From Bacteroidota bacterium (GTDB taxonomy: Bacteria > Bacteroidota > Bacteroidia > Chitinophagales > Chitinophagaceae): a DNA stretch of 44,118 nucleotides. The stretch covers positions 1 through 44,118 of the forward strand of contig JAEYRC010000295.1 in assembly GCA_023409675.1 (NCBI GenBank). The letters are read 5' to 3'. Below are positions 34,177-42,493 of this stretch, in pieces. The notes under the pieces are model-generated. The model did no database searches and was not told the DNA's origin. It was given only the letters and a program-made list of their open reading frames with translations. Every line of letters begins with the position of its first letter. Position 1 is the stretch's first letter. The translations under genes and the position numbers were made by a program.

Positions 34177-34974
34177 TCAGTTCAGTTTGATTTCATACAT
34201 ATTTGGCCAGTATTTACCGGTTATGTACATACGATTCGATGTACTGTCCCAGGCGATACCATTCAGGGTTTTTACATCAAACTCGAACCCGGGTTCCCTG
34301 GAACTGATTTCAGCCAAAATATCCCTGAAATCCATTCTGCCTGTAACCTGGCCGTTTTCCGGATCTATCTTAAGTACAAAACGTGTTTGCCATTGATTGG
34401 CATAAATGAATCCGTTGATATACTCCAGTTCATTAAGATTGGGAACCGGACCATAGGCATCTGTTACACCCAGGGTTTTGCGGACCTCACCCGTTTGCGC
34501 GTCAAGGAAAAAGAGATTGCTCGATCCATCGCTGAGGATCAGGTGTTTTCCGTCTGTGGTCAGGCCCCAGCCTTCTGTAAGCAATGGAAACTCTTTGATC
34601 AGCGAAAACGTTTCAGCGTCATATATAAAGCCTTTGCGCTCACGCCAGGTGATCAGGTAAAGTTTCCCGTCTAAGAACGTATGTCCTTCCCCGAAATACT
34701 GCTGGTCGAGACTGATCTTCCTATCGATACGGCCATTGGCCGGATTCACCGGACCAAACCATGATGTTCCGTATTGGCCGGTACTTTCAAATAATCTTCC
34801 CTGGTAATAGCTCAGTCCCTGGGTAAAGGAAGCGGTGTCATGGGGCAATACATTCAGTACCGTAAAACCAATAGCCGGAGGGGGAGGAGCGGGGGGATCA
34901 ATCTGCTGGTCACCCGAATCATTACAGGCCAGCAACACTATCGTACAAATGAAGGCAAAGAGATTTTTTTTCAT
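34177..34974 (-). CDS. Glutaminyl-peptide cyclotransferase lipoprotein
   Basis: A 265-residue protein of the beta-propeller glutamine cyclotransferase family. The signal peptide ends LLAC with Cys17 as lipidated residue. Family motifs follow: ASFTQGLSYYQGRLFESTGQYGTS, QQYFGEGHTFLDGKLYLITWRE, EGWGLTTDGKHLILSDGSS, LNELEYINGFIYANQW and LNGIAWDSTSNRMYITGK. It turns N-terminal glutamine of exported proteins into pyroglutamate. In Bacteroidota many signal-peptidase-I products begin with Gln (the described Q-rule), and four exported proteins in this very window do. It should work in the periplasm, bound to a membrane by its lipid. Monocistronic; a TATTTTTG -7 box lies about 100 nt upstream. Confidence 0.9.
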   Translation of the reverse strand: MKKNLFAFICTIVLLACNDSGDQQIDPPAPPPPAIGFTVLNVLPHDTASFTQGLSYYQGRLFESTGQYGTSWFGPVNPANGRIDRKISLDQQYFGEGHTFLDGKLYLITWRERKGFIYDAETFSLIKEFPLLTEGWGLTTDGKHLILSDGSSNLFFLDAQTGEVRKTLGVTDAYGPVPNLNELEYINGFIYANQWQTRFVLKIDPENGQVTGRMDFRDILAEISSREPGFEFDVKTLNGIAWDSTSNRMYITGKYWPNMYEIKLN

Positions 34975-35075
34975 ATCAGGAAGCGAAAATACAATTTTAG
35001 ATCAGAAGTGTTTTCCGGGTTAAACATATGACCTGATACTACTGCCCTGAATTTTTCCACAGCCGCTTTGAAATA

Positions 35076-35083
35076 CAAAAATA
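35076..35083 (-). promoter_or_regulatory. Possible -7 box (TATTTTTG) for the glutaminyl cyclase gene
   Basis: Exact TAnnTTTG match on the minus strand, about 100 nt before the ATG, without a clear -33 element. The rest of this 295-nt gap up to the protease start shows nothing else I can identify. Confidence 0.35.
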
Positions 35084-35269
35084 ATGTTGTTCTTTTACAA
35101 CTGCTTAACTTCTGAACACCGGTCAAAACCTCTGGGCCGGCTCGTGGTTATCCTTCTTAAGTCTTCAATTATCCTCTGATTTATTGTATTCAGCCGCTTT
35201 TTAAAAAGGCAATTCCTGTGAAATGCATATCCGGTACCGGTGATGAGCCATCCACAAAAGATTGGACTC

Positions 35270-36505
35270 ATGAAGACATTTCGACTCCTCATTGTATTTA
35301 TATTTATTGCCGTTTCCCTGTCTGCCCAGGATAAATGTGAAACTACCGCATATCGCCAGCAGTTGTTAACCGATGCGTCTTTGGCTCCCGCGATCATCAG
35401 GGCTGAAATTCCACCCAAACAGGTCATTCGTGAAATTCCATCTACGGCAAATGGTTCAAGGCAACCCGAATTACCCATAATTCGCATTCCGGTGGTGGTT
35501 CACATCATTTATAATTCAGAAAGTCAGAATATCAGTGCCGCGCAGATCAAGGCGCAGCTTGATATCCTGAACAAGGATTTCCGCAATAAAAACGAGCAGA
35601 AGCCCTGGGTGCCTGAAGCATTTGCCCGCCTGGCTGCCGACAGTCATATTGAATTTCAACTGGCAACCATCGACCCTTCGGGAAATCCCAGTACAGGAAT
35701 CATTCGCCGGAGAACTTCCATCCAGGTATTTACGTACGACGACCGGATCAAATTCAGTTCCATTGGTGGCTCCGATGCCTGGGATGCGGGAAGTTACCTC
35801 AATATCTGGGTGGGAAGCCTGGCAGGAGGCCTCACCGGTTACTCGAGCCCGTTAGGAGGTCCTGCTGATCGGGATGGCATTGTTATCAGTTATAAGGCAT
35901 TTGGGAAAACAGGTATTGGTCAAACCGGTCACGGGCGCACGGCAACACATGAAGTAGGCCATTGGCTGGGACTAAAGCATATCTGGGGCGACAGCTACTG
36001 CGGTGATGATGCTATTGATGACACCCCGCCCCAGCAGTCAGCCACACGCGGTTGCCCGGGAGGGTTAGTTACCTCCTGTAATAATTCGGGCAACATGTAT
36101 ATGAATTTCATGGATTTTACGAATGATGAATGTACCAGCATGTTTACCTACGGCCAGGCTACGCGGATGCGTTCAGCATTTGAGCCCGGCTCCTTCCGTC
36201 ATGCCCTGCTGACATCAAACGGGTTGTCGGGGCCTGTTGTGGAAGAAACTGAGGAGCAGGAAGAAATAACATTACCGGTAAAATTCTTTCCAAATCCGGT
36301 ATCCGGTATGGTAACTGTTCAGCTCGAAACACAGGATAACCTCATTGGTCAGCCGATCACCGTATACAATGCACTGGGTCAGCAGGTACATCAGGCATTA
36401 ATTTCCAAAGGCCAGATTCAGCTCGATATGACGCGCTTCCGCGAAGGACTGTATTACGTTTCTCTTGGTAACAAACGCAAGCTGTTCAAGCTGGTAAAGC
36501 GTTGA
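35270..36505 (+). CDS. Secreted M43-family zinc metalloprotease with type IX sorting domain
   Basis: A 411-residue pappalysin-like protease. The signal peptide (MKTFRLLIVFIFIAVSLSA) ends before Gln20. The zinc site HEVGHWLGLKH is at residues 227-237 (H-E-x2-H-x2-G-x2-H with catalytic Glu228), and the Met-turn lies in NMYMNFMDF. Paired cysteines (SYCGDD, RGCPGG, TSCNNS, DECTSM) fit M43B. Residues about 335-411 are the type-A C-terminal sorting domain: LPVKFFPNPVSGMVTV, ITVYNALGQQV, then FREGLYYVSL and a basic KRKLFKLVKR end. It should be exported by Sec, cross the outer membrane by the type IX system and be anchored or released with loss of the sorting domain. The frame is open from a GTG 10 codons upstream, but the ATG shown starts the signal peptide. 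Confidence 0.92.
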   Translation: MKTFRLLIVFIFIAVSLSAQDKCETTAYRQQLLTDASLAPAIIRAEIPPKQVIREIPSTANGSRQPELPIIRIPVVVHIIYNSESQNISAAQIKAQLDILNKDFRNKNEQKPWVPEAFARLAADSHIEFQLATIDPSGNPSTGIIRRRTSIQVFTYDDRIKFSSIGGSDAWDAGSYLNIWVGSLAGGLTGYSSPLGGPADRDGIVISYKAFGKTGIGQTGHGRTATHEVGHWLGLKHIWGDSYCGDDAIDDTPPQQSATRGCPGGLVTSCNNSGNMYMNFMDFTNDECTSMFTYGQATRMRSAFEPGSFRHALLTSNGLSGPVVEETEEQEEITLPVKFFPNPVSGMVTVQLETQDNLIGQPITVYNALGQQVHQALISKGQIQLDMTRFREGLYYVSLGNKRKLFKLVKR

Positions 36506-36541
36506 GTGGATGGATTGACGGCCAGGCAGTACATTTGTGGT

Positions 36542-37666
36542 ATGCAATATTCGGTATGGGAAAAGGAAACCTTTTATGCACCCGCTGATGTGTTGATCGT
36601 CGGCGCAGGATTTACGGGTTTATGGAGTGCTTATCACCTGAAAAAAGCGCAACCCGCTCTAAACATTCTTATTCTTGAAAGAGGCTCGGTTCCGGCAGGC
36701 GCAAGCAGCAGAAACGCCGGCTTTGCCTGTTTTGGAAGCCTGACCGAATTACTTGCCGATACGCGTCAGTCGGGCACAGATGCTATGCTTGAGCTGGCGG
36801 AAATGCGCTTCAGAGGCCTGGAGCAGATATCCCGGATAGCAGCGCGGCATAAAGTGGATCTTGAGTTGAACGGTGGTTATGAATTGATCGATGCGGGCAA
36901 TCCGGTTTCGGATTTAGAGGATTCGATTTCCTGGCTGAATGATCAATTGAAAACATTTTTAGGCACCAGCACCTGCTTTAGTATAGCCGATCACCAGATT
37001 CCAGCTTTCGGCTTTAAAGATATTCAGCACCTCATTCTGAACCGTCATGAAGGAACCCTGCATCCGGGTAAACTGTTACAGGCACTGCAGCATGAGCTAA
37101 CGTCTATGGGTGTGCGGATACTCTACGGTATCGGGGTCGATAGTTATATGCCGCAATCCGGGCAGATAACCGTGAACAGCTCCGAATTTACATTCAGCTG
37201 TGCAAACTTACTTCTATGCACAAACGCTTTTACCGCTTCCCTGCTTAATAAGGTTGATATACTTCCCGCGCGCGGCCAGGTTATTGTTGTACAGCCCGAG
37301 CGGCCACCTGCATTTTCGGGCAGTTTTCATTACGATGAAGGTTTTTATTACTTCAGAAATCATGGCGACCGGATTATCCTGGGTGGCGCCCGGAATAAAG
37401 ATTTTGAGCGCGAAGCAACCGCTACATCAGGAATCACCGATACGATCCGGCAGCATCTCGAAACATTTTTACAGCAGAAACTGATACCTGGCCAGCGGTA
37501 TCTGCTCACCGATCACTGGAGTGGTATAATGGCAATGGGATCTTCGAAAGCACCGATACTCGACCGCATTGAACCACAGGTATTCCTTGCCGCGCGGATG
37601 AGTGGAATGGGGGTGGCCCTGGCGCCGGTTGCCGGAGAAAAAATTGCCCGGATGATCCTCAAATAA
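36542..37666 (+). CDS. FAD-dependent oxidoreductase (DAO family)
   Basis: A 374-residue flavoprotein of the D-amino-acid-oxidase-like family. The dinucleotide motif ADVLIVGAGFTGLWSAYHLKK is at residues about 16-36, with the acid of ILILERGSVPAGASSRNAGFACFG closing the FAD ribose site; a later ARGQVIVVQ and DRIILGGARNKDFE fit the substrate-side sheet, and FLAARMSGMGVALAPVAGEKIARMIL is the C-terminal FAD-contact segment. It should oxidise a secondary or primary amine with oxygen or a carrier; the substrate is not evident. I start at MQYSVWEK; an upstream start in the same frame gives 12 unlikely residues. It follows the protease gene by 36 nt and ends in a shared terminator. Confidence 0.88.
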   Translation: MQYSVWEKETFYAPADVLIVGAGFTGLWSAYHLKKAQPALNILILERGSVPAGASSRNAGFACFGSLTELLADTRQSGTDAMLELAEMRFRGLEQISRIAARHKVDLELNGGYELIDAGNPVSDLEDSISWLNDQLKTFLGTSTCFSIADHQIPAFGFKDIQHLILNRHEGTLHPGKLLQALQHELTSMGVRILYGIGVDSYMPQSGQITVNSSEFTFSCANLLLCTNAFTASLLNKVDILPARGQVIVVQPERPPAFSGSFHYDEGFYYFRNHGDRIILGGARNKDFEREATATSGITDTIRQHLETFLQQKLIPGQRYLLTDHWSGIMAMGSSKAPILDRIEPQVFLAARMSGMGVALAPVAGEKIARMILK

Positions 37667-37692
37667 AAAATCCCCGGGTGGGGGATTTTTTT
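37665..37692. terminator. Bidirectional intrinsic terminator between the FAD oxidoreductase and lpd
   Basis: A stem of ATCCCC/GGGGAT with a 5-nt loop is flanked by A6 on one side and T7 on the other, so it can work for the forward oxidoreductase gene and, from the minus strand, for lpd, whose stop is 55 nt away. The first bases overlap the oxidoreductase stop codon. Confidence 0.85.
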
Positions 37693-37746
37693 AAAAGCTG
37701 TCGGCCAGGATGCTACCAAACCAACTGAATATAGTTCCTCGGTGGC

Positions 37747-39150
37747 TTACAAATGAATCGCTTCACCATAGGCCACTTCAATAGCATCTTTAACTCCCTC
37801 ACTGATAGTTGGGTGGGGGTGAATACTGTTTAACACTTCATGATAAGTAGTTTCCAGTTTGCGGGCCGTAACTGTTTGCGCAATCATTTCGGTTACATTA
37901 TACCCGATCATGTGCGTACCCAGCCATTCGCCGTATTTGGCATCAAAGATCACTTTAATAAAACCTTCGGTATGACCGGCAGCAGTGGCTTTTCCGGAAA
38001 CGCTCAATGGAAATTTACCCACTTTTACCTCGTAGCCCGCTTCTTTGGCCTGTTTTTCTGTATAACCAACAGAAGCGATTTCAGGATAGCAATAGGTACA
38101 GCCGGGAACGTTATTGTAATCGATCGGTTCGGGCTTATGATCAAATTTCTTTTCGCTGTGGGCAATAGCTTCAGCACAAATGATCGCTTCTTTTGAAGCT
38201 ACGTGTGCAAGCGCCTGACCAGGAACACAGTCACCGATAGCATAAACACCCTCAACAGAAGTTTTATAAAAATTGTCGACCGTAATGCGGCCTTTTTCAG
38301 TTTTGATGCCCAACTCTTCCAGTCCGATTCCTTCAATATTAGCGGAAATCCCAACAGCGCTGAGCACTACAGCGGCTTCCAGTGTTTTTTCACCCTGGGG
38401 AGTTTTAACGGTTGCTTTCACCCCATTTCCTGCAGCTTCAACCTTTGTTACCTCACTTCCGGTGAGCACTTCAATACCACTCTTCTTAAAATTCTTTTCC
38501 AGTTCTTTGGAGATATCTTCATCTTCAACCGGAACAATACGGGGAAGGAATTCGACCAGGGTTACTTTGGTACCCATGCTGTTGTAAAAATAGGCGAATT
38601 CCGATCCGATTGCGCCACTGCCGACCACGATCATGGAAGCAGGTTTTTCCGGTAAAGCCAGGGCTTCGCGGTATCCGATAACCTGTTTTCCATCAATGGG
38701 CAGGTTGGGTAATTCACGGCTTCTGGCTCCGGTGGCAATGATGATGTGTTTAGCTTCAACAGTTTGTTTGGAATTATCGGCTGCGGTTACCTCCAGTTTA
38801 CCTTTCGCGACAAGTTTCCCGAAACCCATGATAACATCAATCTTATTCTTCTTCATCAGAAACTGAACACCCTTGCTCATTTTATCGGCAACACCACGGC
38901 TTCTCTTTACAACGGCGGGAAAATCAACTTCGCCGGAGGCTTCAATACCAAAATCACGGGCATGCTTGATATAATCTGCCACCTGGGCGCTTTTCAGTAA
39001 CGCTTTGGTAGGAATACAACCCCAGTTCAGGCAGATACCGCCCAGGCTTTCCTTCTCTATGATCGCTGTTTTTAATCCGAGTTGAGACGCGCGTATTGCG
39101 GCGACGTATCCACCTGGACCGCTGCCGAGAACAATTACATCGTATGCCAT
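37747..39150 (-). CDS. lpdA: Dihydrolipoyl dehydrogenase (E3)
   Basis: A 467-residue class I pyridine-nucleotide disulfide oxidoreductase. FAD motif GSGPGGYVAA at residues 9-18; redox-active disulfide Cys40-Cys45 in GGICLNWGCIPTKALL; NAD motif VVGSGAIGSEFAYFYNSMG near 180; second FAD motif VYAIGDCVPG near 310; and the C-terminal His-Glu base pair in IHPHPTISEG. It reoxidises the lipoyl group of E2 subunits in the pyruvate, 2-oxoglutarate, branched-chain and glycine systems. Length and all motifs are normal. It is monocistronic, so it is probably shared between complexes, including the E2 encoded 13 kb upstream. A possible promoter lies about 85-115 nt before its start. Confidence 0.96.
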   Translation of the reverse strand: MAYDVIVLGSGPGGYVAAIRASQLGLKTAIIEKESLGGICLNWGCIPTKALLKSAQVADYIKHARDFGIEASGEVDFPAVVKRSRGVADKMSKGVQFLMKKNKIDVIMGFGKLVAKGKLEVTAADNSKQTVEAKHIIIATGARSRELPNLPIDGKQVIGYREALALPEKPASMIVVGSGAIGSEFAYFYNSMGTKVTLVEFLPRIVPVEDEDISKELEKNFKKSGIEVLTGSEVTKVEAAGNGVKATVKTPQGEKTLEAAVVLSAVGISANIEGIGLEELGIKTEKGRITVDNFYKTSVEGVYAIGDCVPGQALAHVASKEAIICAEAIAHSEKKFDHKPEPIDYNNVPGCTYCYPEIASVGYTEKQAKEAGYEVKVGKFPLSVSGKATAAGHTEGFIKVIFDAKYGEWLGTHMIGYNVTEMIAQTVTARKLETTYHEVLNSIHPHPTISEGVKDAIEVAYGEAIHL

Positions 39151-39233
39151 TCTGTTCAGTATTTAATTTAATGAATGATAGAGTCTGAAGGTTAACCGGT
39201 TAATCCGCTTAAGGATACCCGTAAAACCAGGGG

Positions 39234-39265
39234 CGAAATTACTTAAGAGCCATCAAAGAGCCAAA
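39234..39265 (-). promoter_or_regulatory. Possible promoter for lpdA (TTTG-N20-TAATTTCG)
   Basis: On the minus strand TTTG and TAATTTCG (one base off TAnnTTTG) are 20 nt apart, the right spacing for the Bacteroidota -33/-7 pair. It is 84 nt before the lpdA ATG. Confidence 0.4.
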
Positions 39266-39308
39266 GAAACCCTGCCAGCCGGGGTAGTAGGTATGGAATT
39301 CTTATGCT

Positions 39309-39316
39309 TACCTTTG
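39309..39316 (+). promoter_or_regulatory. Putative -7 box (TACCTTTG) for bshB1
   Basis: TACCTTTG is an exact consensus match, identical to the box before ytxJ. It lies 23 nt before the upstream ATG and 47 nt before the preferred one. No clear -33 element. Confidence 0.5.
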
Positions 39317-39363
39317 CCGGCAACGATTAAAAATAAAGAATGAATACGACTAAGGTTTCAGGC

Positions 39364-40101
39364 ATGAAGCTCGACGTACTGGCAATTGGTGTGCATCCCG
39401 ACGATGTAGAACTCGGTTGTTCCGGTACCCTGCTCATTGAAAAGCAAAGGGGCAAAAAAACCGGAATTATCGACCTGACAGAGGGTGAACTGGGAACCCG
39501 TGGAACAGTGGAAACCCGTTATGACGAAGCTGCTTCGGCAGCCCGGGTACTGGGTGTGGATGTGCGCGAAAATCTCCGGATGCGCGATGGCTTCTTTAAA
39601 AATGATGAAGCGCATCAGCTTACCCTGATTCGCGCTATCCGTAAATTCCGCCCTGAAATCATTCTGGCTAATGTATTGAATGACCGGCACCCCGATCATG
39701 GGCGGGCAGGGCAGCTTATCCGTGATGCGGCTTATCTTTCCGGTTTGGTGAAAATAGAAACCACTGATGACGACGGTGTACTTCAGGAACGCTGGAGACC
39801 AAAATATGTTCTGCATTATTTACAGGACTGGTTTCATGAGCCGGATCTGCTCATCGATATCAGCGCGGTTTTTGAAAAACGCATGGAATCGGTTAAAGCG
39901 TACACCACCCAGTTTTTTGCAGGTGAACCCGGCGATGGCTCGCTTCAGACCTATATTTCCAACCCTGATTTCCTTGAAAGCATCATTGCCCGGGCCCGTA
40001 TGCTGGGAAAGCGGATTGGGGTGAAATATGCTGAAGGCTTTATTGCGGAAAAAGCGATCGGCATTCACAACCTCGATGCATTGGTACAGGTAGAAACATG
40101 A
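39364..40101 (+). CDS. bshB1: Bacillithiol biosynthesis deacetylase BshB1
   Basis: A 245-residue zinc-dependent deacetylase of the PIG-L/LmbE family. It removes the acetyl group from GlcNAc-malate, the second step of bacillithiol synthesis. Seen: VLAIGVHPDDVELGCSGTL (zinc ligands in HPDD, here His11, Asp13 and Asp14), DLTEGELGTRGT with the Bacteroidota/Bacillus-type sequence of BshB1, and NDRHPDHGRAG holding the other histidines. The C-terminal GVKYAEGFIAEKAIGI matches BshB enzymes. An upstream in-frame ATG adds MNTTKVSG; family alignment from memory favours MKLDVLAIG. bshA and bshC are not in the window. Together with ytxJ it shows the organism uses bacillithiol. Confidence 0.92.
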   Translation: MKLDVLAIGVHPDDVELGCSGTLLIEKQRGKKTGIIDLTEGELGTRGTVETRYDEAASAARVLGVDVRENLRMRDGFFKNDEAHQLTLIRAIRKFRPEIILANVLNDRHPDHGRAGQLIRDAAYLSGLVKIETTDDDGVLQERWRPKYVLHYLQDWFHEPDLLIDISAVFEKRMESVKAYTTQFFAGEPGDGSLQTYISNPDFLESIIARARMLGKRIGVKYAEGFIAEKAIGIHNLDALVQVET

Positions 40102-40171
40102 TTTTTGTCAGGAATGGGGCATTTTTAAGGTTAAATACGCTGTTTTAACAAGTATAAAACCCTGAATAAAG

Positions 40172-40179
40172 TATCTTTG
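40172..40179 (+). promoter_or_regulatory. Putative -7 box (TATCTTTG) for the desaturase gene
   Basis: Exact TAnnTTTG match 38 nt before the ATG, in an AT-rich gap. A TTTT patch lies about 25 nt upstream, slightly too far for a textbook -33 element. Confidence 0.5.
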
Positions 40180-40217
40180 TGCAGATTATTAAAAGACTTA
40201 AGATTTAACCTGCATCA

Positions 40218-41285
40218 ATGGCCACTCCGAAATTTACAAATGTTCCCAATTCCTTTCATGCTGAACTAAAAAGACGAATCAACAATTACTTTGAAGAATC
40301 CGGCGCCTCGCCAACAGGCAACTTTTCCCTGTTCTTCAAAGCCATTTTTTTAATGGTTTCATTTCTGGGGGTGTATGTTCACCTGGTCTTTTTCACCCCG
40401 CCACCGGTATACGCGATTCTTGAATCGGTACTTCTGGGCTGTATTGTAGCCGCCATTGGTTTCAATATTATGCATGATGGTGCGCATGGCAGTTTCAGTA
40501 CTAACCGTTTCGTGAATAAAATGGCCGCTTTTACCCTGAATATCCTGGGCGGAAGCAGTTTCATGTGGAATGTTAAACATAATGTTATTCACCATGCCTA
40601 TACCAACATCGATGGTATAGATGATGATATCGATATTCAGCCCTGGATGCGCATGAGCACCACGCAACCCAAACATGCCCTTCATAAATACCAGCATATT
40701 TATTTCTGGTTTTTGTATTCGCTGTTGTACCTGCTCTGGATTTTCGTTCTGGATTATCAGAAATATTTTAAAAACCGGGTAGGCTCTATGGCACTAAAGA
40801 AAATGAGCCTGAACGATCACCTGATATTCTGGGGATTCAAAGTGCTGCACCTTGCCATGTTTGTGGTTGTTCCCATCCTGATGGTGGGCTTTATGCCCTG
40901 GCTGATCGGATTTCTGACCTTCACATTTGTTGCGGGCCTGGTGATCAGCCTGGTGTTTCAGCTGGCGCATACCGTTGAACATACCGCTTTTCCAATGCCT
41001 GATGAATTCACCGGTAAACTGGAAGATGAATGGGCGATTCACCAGATCAAAACCACCGCGAATTTTGCTACCAACAACCGGCTGGTATCCTGGCTGGTAG
41101 GAGGGCTCAATTTTCAAATTGAACATCACCTTTTTCCAAAAATTTCGCATGTGCATTACCCTAATATCAGCAAGATCATTCGCCAGGCCTGTCAGGAATA
41201 CGGCATAGCCTATATCGAATATCCGAAAGTCAGGTATGCTGTGGCATCGCATGTCGCGTTTCTGAAACAAATGGGTAACAGCTGA
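40218..41285 (+). CDS. Membrane fatty-acid (acyl-CoA/acyl-lipid) desaturase
   Basis: A 355-residue di-iron desaturase. The three histidine boxes are present: HDGAH at residues 86-90, HNVIHH at 121-126, and QIEHH near residues 300-304. The glutamine in the third box is the mark of front-end (delta-6-type) and related acyl-lipid desaturases rather than of delta-9 acyl-CoA enzymes. Four transmembrane helices lie near 38-60, 66-85, 155-175 and 205-250. It introduces a double bond in membrane lipids, using reduced ferredoxin or a cytochrome b5-like donor; no such domain is fused. Regiospecificity cannot be read. It has its own -7 box and terminator. Confidence 0.9.
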   Translation: MATPKFTNVPNSFHAELKRRINNYFEESGASPTGNFSLFFKAIFLMVSFLGVYVHLVFFTPPPVYAILESVLLGCIVAAIGFNIMHDGAHGSFSTNRFVNKMAAFTLNILGGSSFMWNVKHNVIHHAYTNIDGIDDDIDIQPWMRMSTTQPKHALHKYQHIYFWFLYSLLYLLWIFVLDYQKYFKNRVGSMALKKMSLNDHLIFWGFKVLHLAMFVVVPILMVGFMPWLIGFLTFTFVAGLVISLVFQLAHTVEHTAFPMPDEFTGKLEDEWAIHQIKTTANFATNNRLVSWLVGGLNFQIEHHLFPKISHVHYPNISKIIRQACQEYGIAYIEYPKVRYAVASHVAFLKQMGNS

Positions 41286-41340
41286 CCGGTATATCATTCA
41301 TTTGTTTAATAAAACGATTAGATCTTCTTCAAATTATAAA

Positions 41341-41374
41341 GGCCGCCCGGGTTTTTCCGGACGGCCTCTTTTTT
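41341..41374 (+). terminator. Intrinsic terminator after the desaturase gene
   Basis: A 10-bp GC-rich stem with one mismatch (GGCCGCCCGG with CCGGACGGCC), a 6-nt loop GTTTTT and a T-rich tail, 55 nt past the stop. Confidence 0.9.
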
Positions 41375-41390
41375 GTTAGTAGCACGTTGC

Positions 41391-42218
41391 TTATTCAAGA
41401 ATTGCCGCAATAGGAATATGACTGTGGTAAGCCAGTTTTTTGGTGTGACTGGTGGTGAAAAGACTTTTCAGGAAACCATGCTTACGGGGTACTGTAATGA
41501 TCAGGTCGATCTTATAATCTGAAGCGAAAGAGTTGATCGCGTCGAGGAAATCATACAGTCGAATGAATGAAAACTGCGGATTATATTCCTGGAACATCAA
41601 TTCCAGTTTCGCCCTTTCGAATTTATATTCTTCTGTTACCTCAACATAATGCTCATGGTCAACATTTACAATATGTAATACGGGTTTAAAAATATCCAGA
41701 ATAGATTTGATCCGGGCAATGGGTGTGCTCATTTTTACATTCTTGAAATCGCTCGCAAAAAGCACATTCTCGATTTTTTCAAACTGCGCGTTGGGTGGAA
41801 CAATGATCACCGGGCAAACACCTTCGTGAACCATATTCAGCGTGTTGCTTCCCATAAAGATCTGTTCAACGCGGGTAGCGCCGGTAATACCCATGATAAC
41901 GATATCAATATTATTATGCCGAACATAACGGGTAATACTTTCAACCAGTGATGAGCCTTCTTCTGCTACGTATTCAATTTGAACATCCGATAACTGGCTG
42001 AGTTCGAGTTCAAGATTTTTTAGCGCGTGCGTTAATACAGTTTTGCGGTCCGACTCATTTTCAGTCAGCGGGGTGCCATCAGATCCGGCAGCAATTCTGC
42101 TGTAAATATTATAAAGAATGATCGTCGATCCGGGAACACTGGCCGCCATTAGTACGCCATACCGTGCCGCATTTTTTGAGGTGTCGGAGAAATCTGTTGG
42201 AACAAGAAATTTTTTCAT
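41391..42218 (-). CDS. Universal stress protein with two UspA domains
   Basis: A 275-residue cytoplasmic protein made of two UspA-like domains. Domain 1 (residues 1-145) starts KKFLVPTDFSDTSKNAARYG and keeps the ATP-binding G-x2-G-x9-G-S pattern in GITGATRVEQIFMGSN. Domain 2 (about 150-275) has NVLFASDFKN at its start, but the matching nucleotide loop is degenerate (VPRKHGFLKSLF), so probably only the first domain binds ATP. Such tandem proteins are common in Bacteroidota and are usually linked to stress or starvation; the partner is unknown. I start at MKKFLVPTDF; the frame is open nine codons further. It is monocistronic, with no clear promoter box. Confidence 0.88.
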   Translation of the reverse strand: MKKFLVPTDFSDTSKNAARYGVLMAASVPGSTIILYNIYSRIAAGSDGTPLTENESDRKTVLTHALKNLELELSQLSDVQIEYVAEEGSSLVESITRYVRHNNIDIVIMGITGATRVEQIFMGSNTLNMVHEGVCPVIIVPPNAQFEKIENVLFASDFKNVKMSTPIARIKSILDIFKPVLHIVNVDHEHYVEVTEEYKFERAKLELMFQEYNPQFSFIRLYDFLDAINSFASDYKIDLIITVPRKHGFLKSLFTTSHTKKLAYHSHIPIAAILE

Positions 42219-42493
42219 GCAGTTGTAGTTTTCGGAAAGATACAAATATTTACAAATTGAGCATCAGGATCCCGGCAGGATAAGCAACTCGTCCATTTTC
42301 CGGATTCCGGTGTACGCTAATGCTTCAATAACAACCTGCGAATTGCGCTTCACGGATGTACTGCTCTGCTTATCCTGTACTATTTTTTTGCTGCAACAAA
42401 TGCAACGCTGCCATACAAGCGACTGTCAGGTTAGCGATAAATGAATTCATCAGCGCTGAAGGATTTGATCGTTCAATCAACTAAAATTTTATT
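42219..42493. other. 275-nt divergent intergenic region without recognisable genes
   Basis: This gap separates the minus-strand universal stress gene from the plus-strand lipoprotein gene and should hold both promoters. Several TTTG-like and CAAA-like words are seen but none gives a full TAnnTTTG with a spaced -33 element. No RNA gene or open frame of note. Confidence 0.4.

Noticed and set aside
35095..35487. Minus-strand frame of 130 codons overlapping the protease start
   Set aside because: It covers the signal peptide region of a clear protease gene in antisense and has no recognisable domain.
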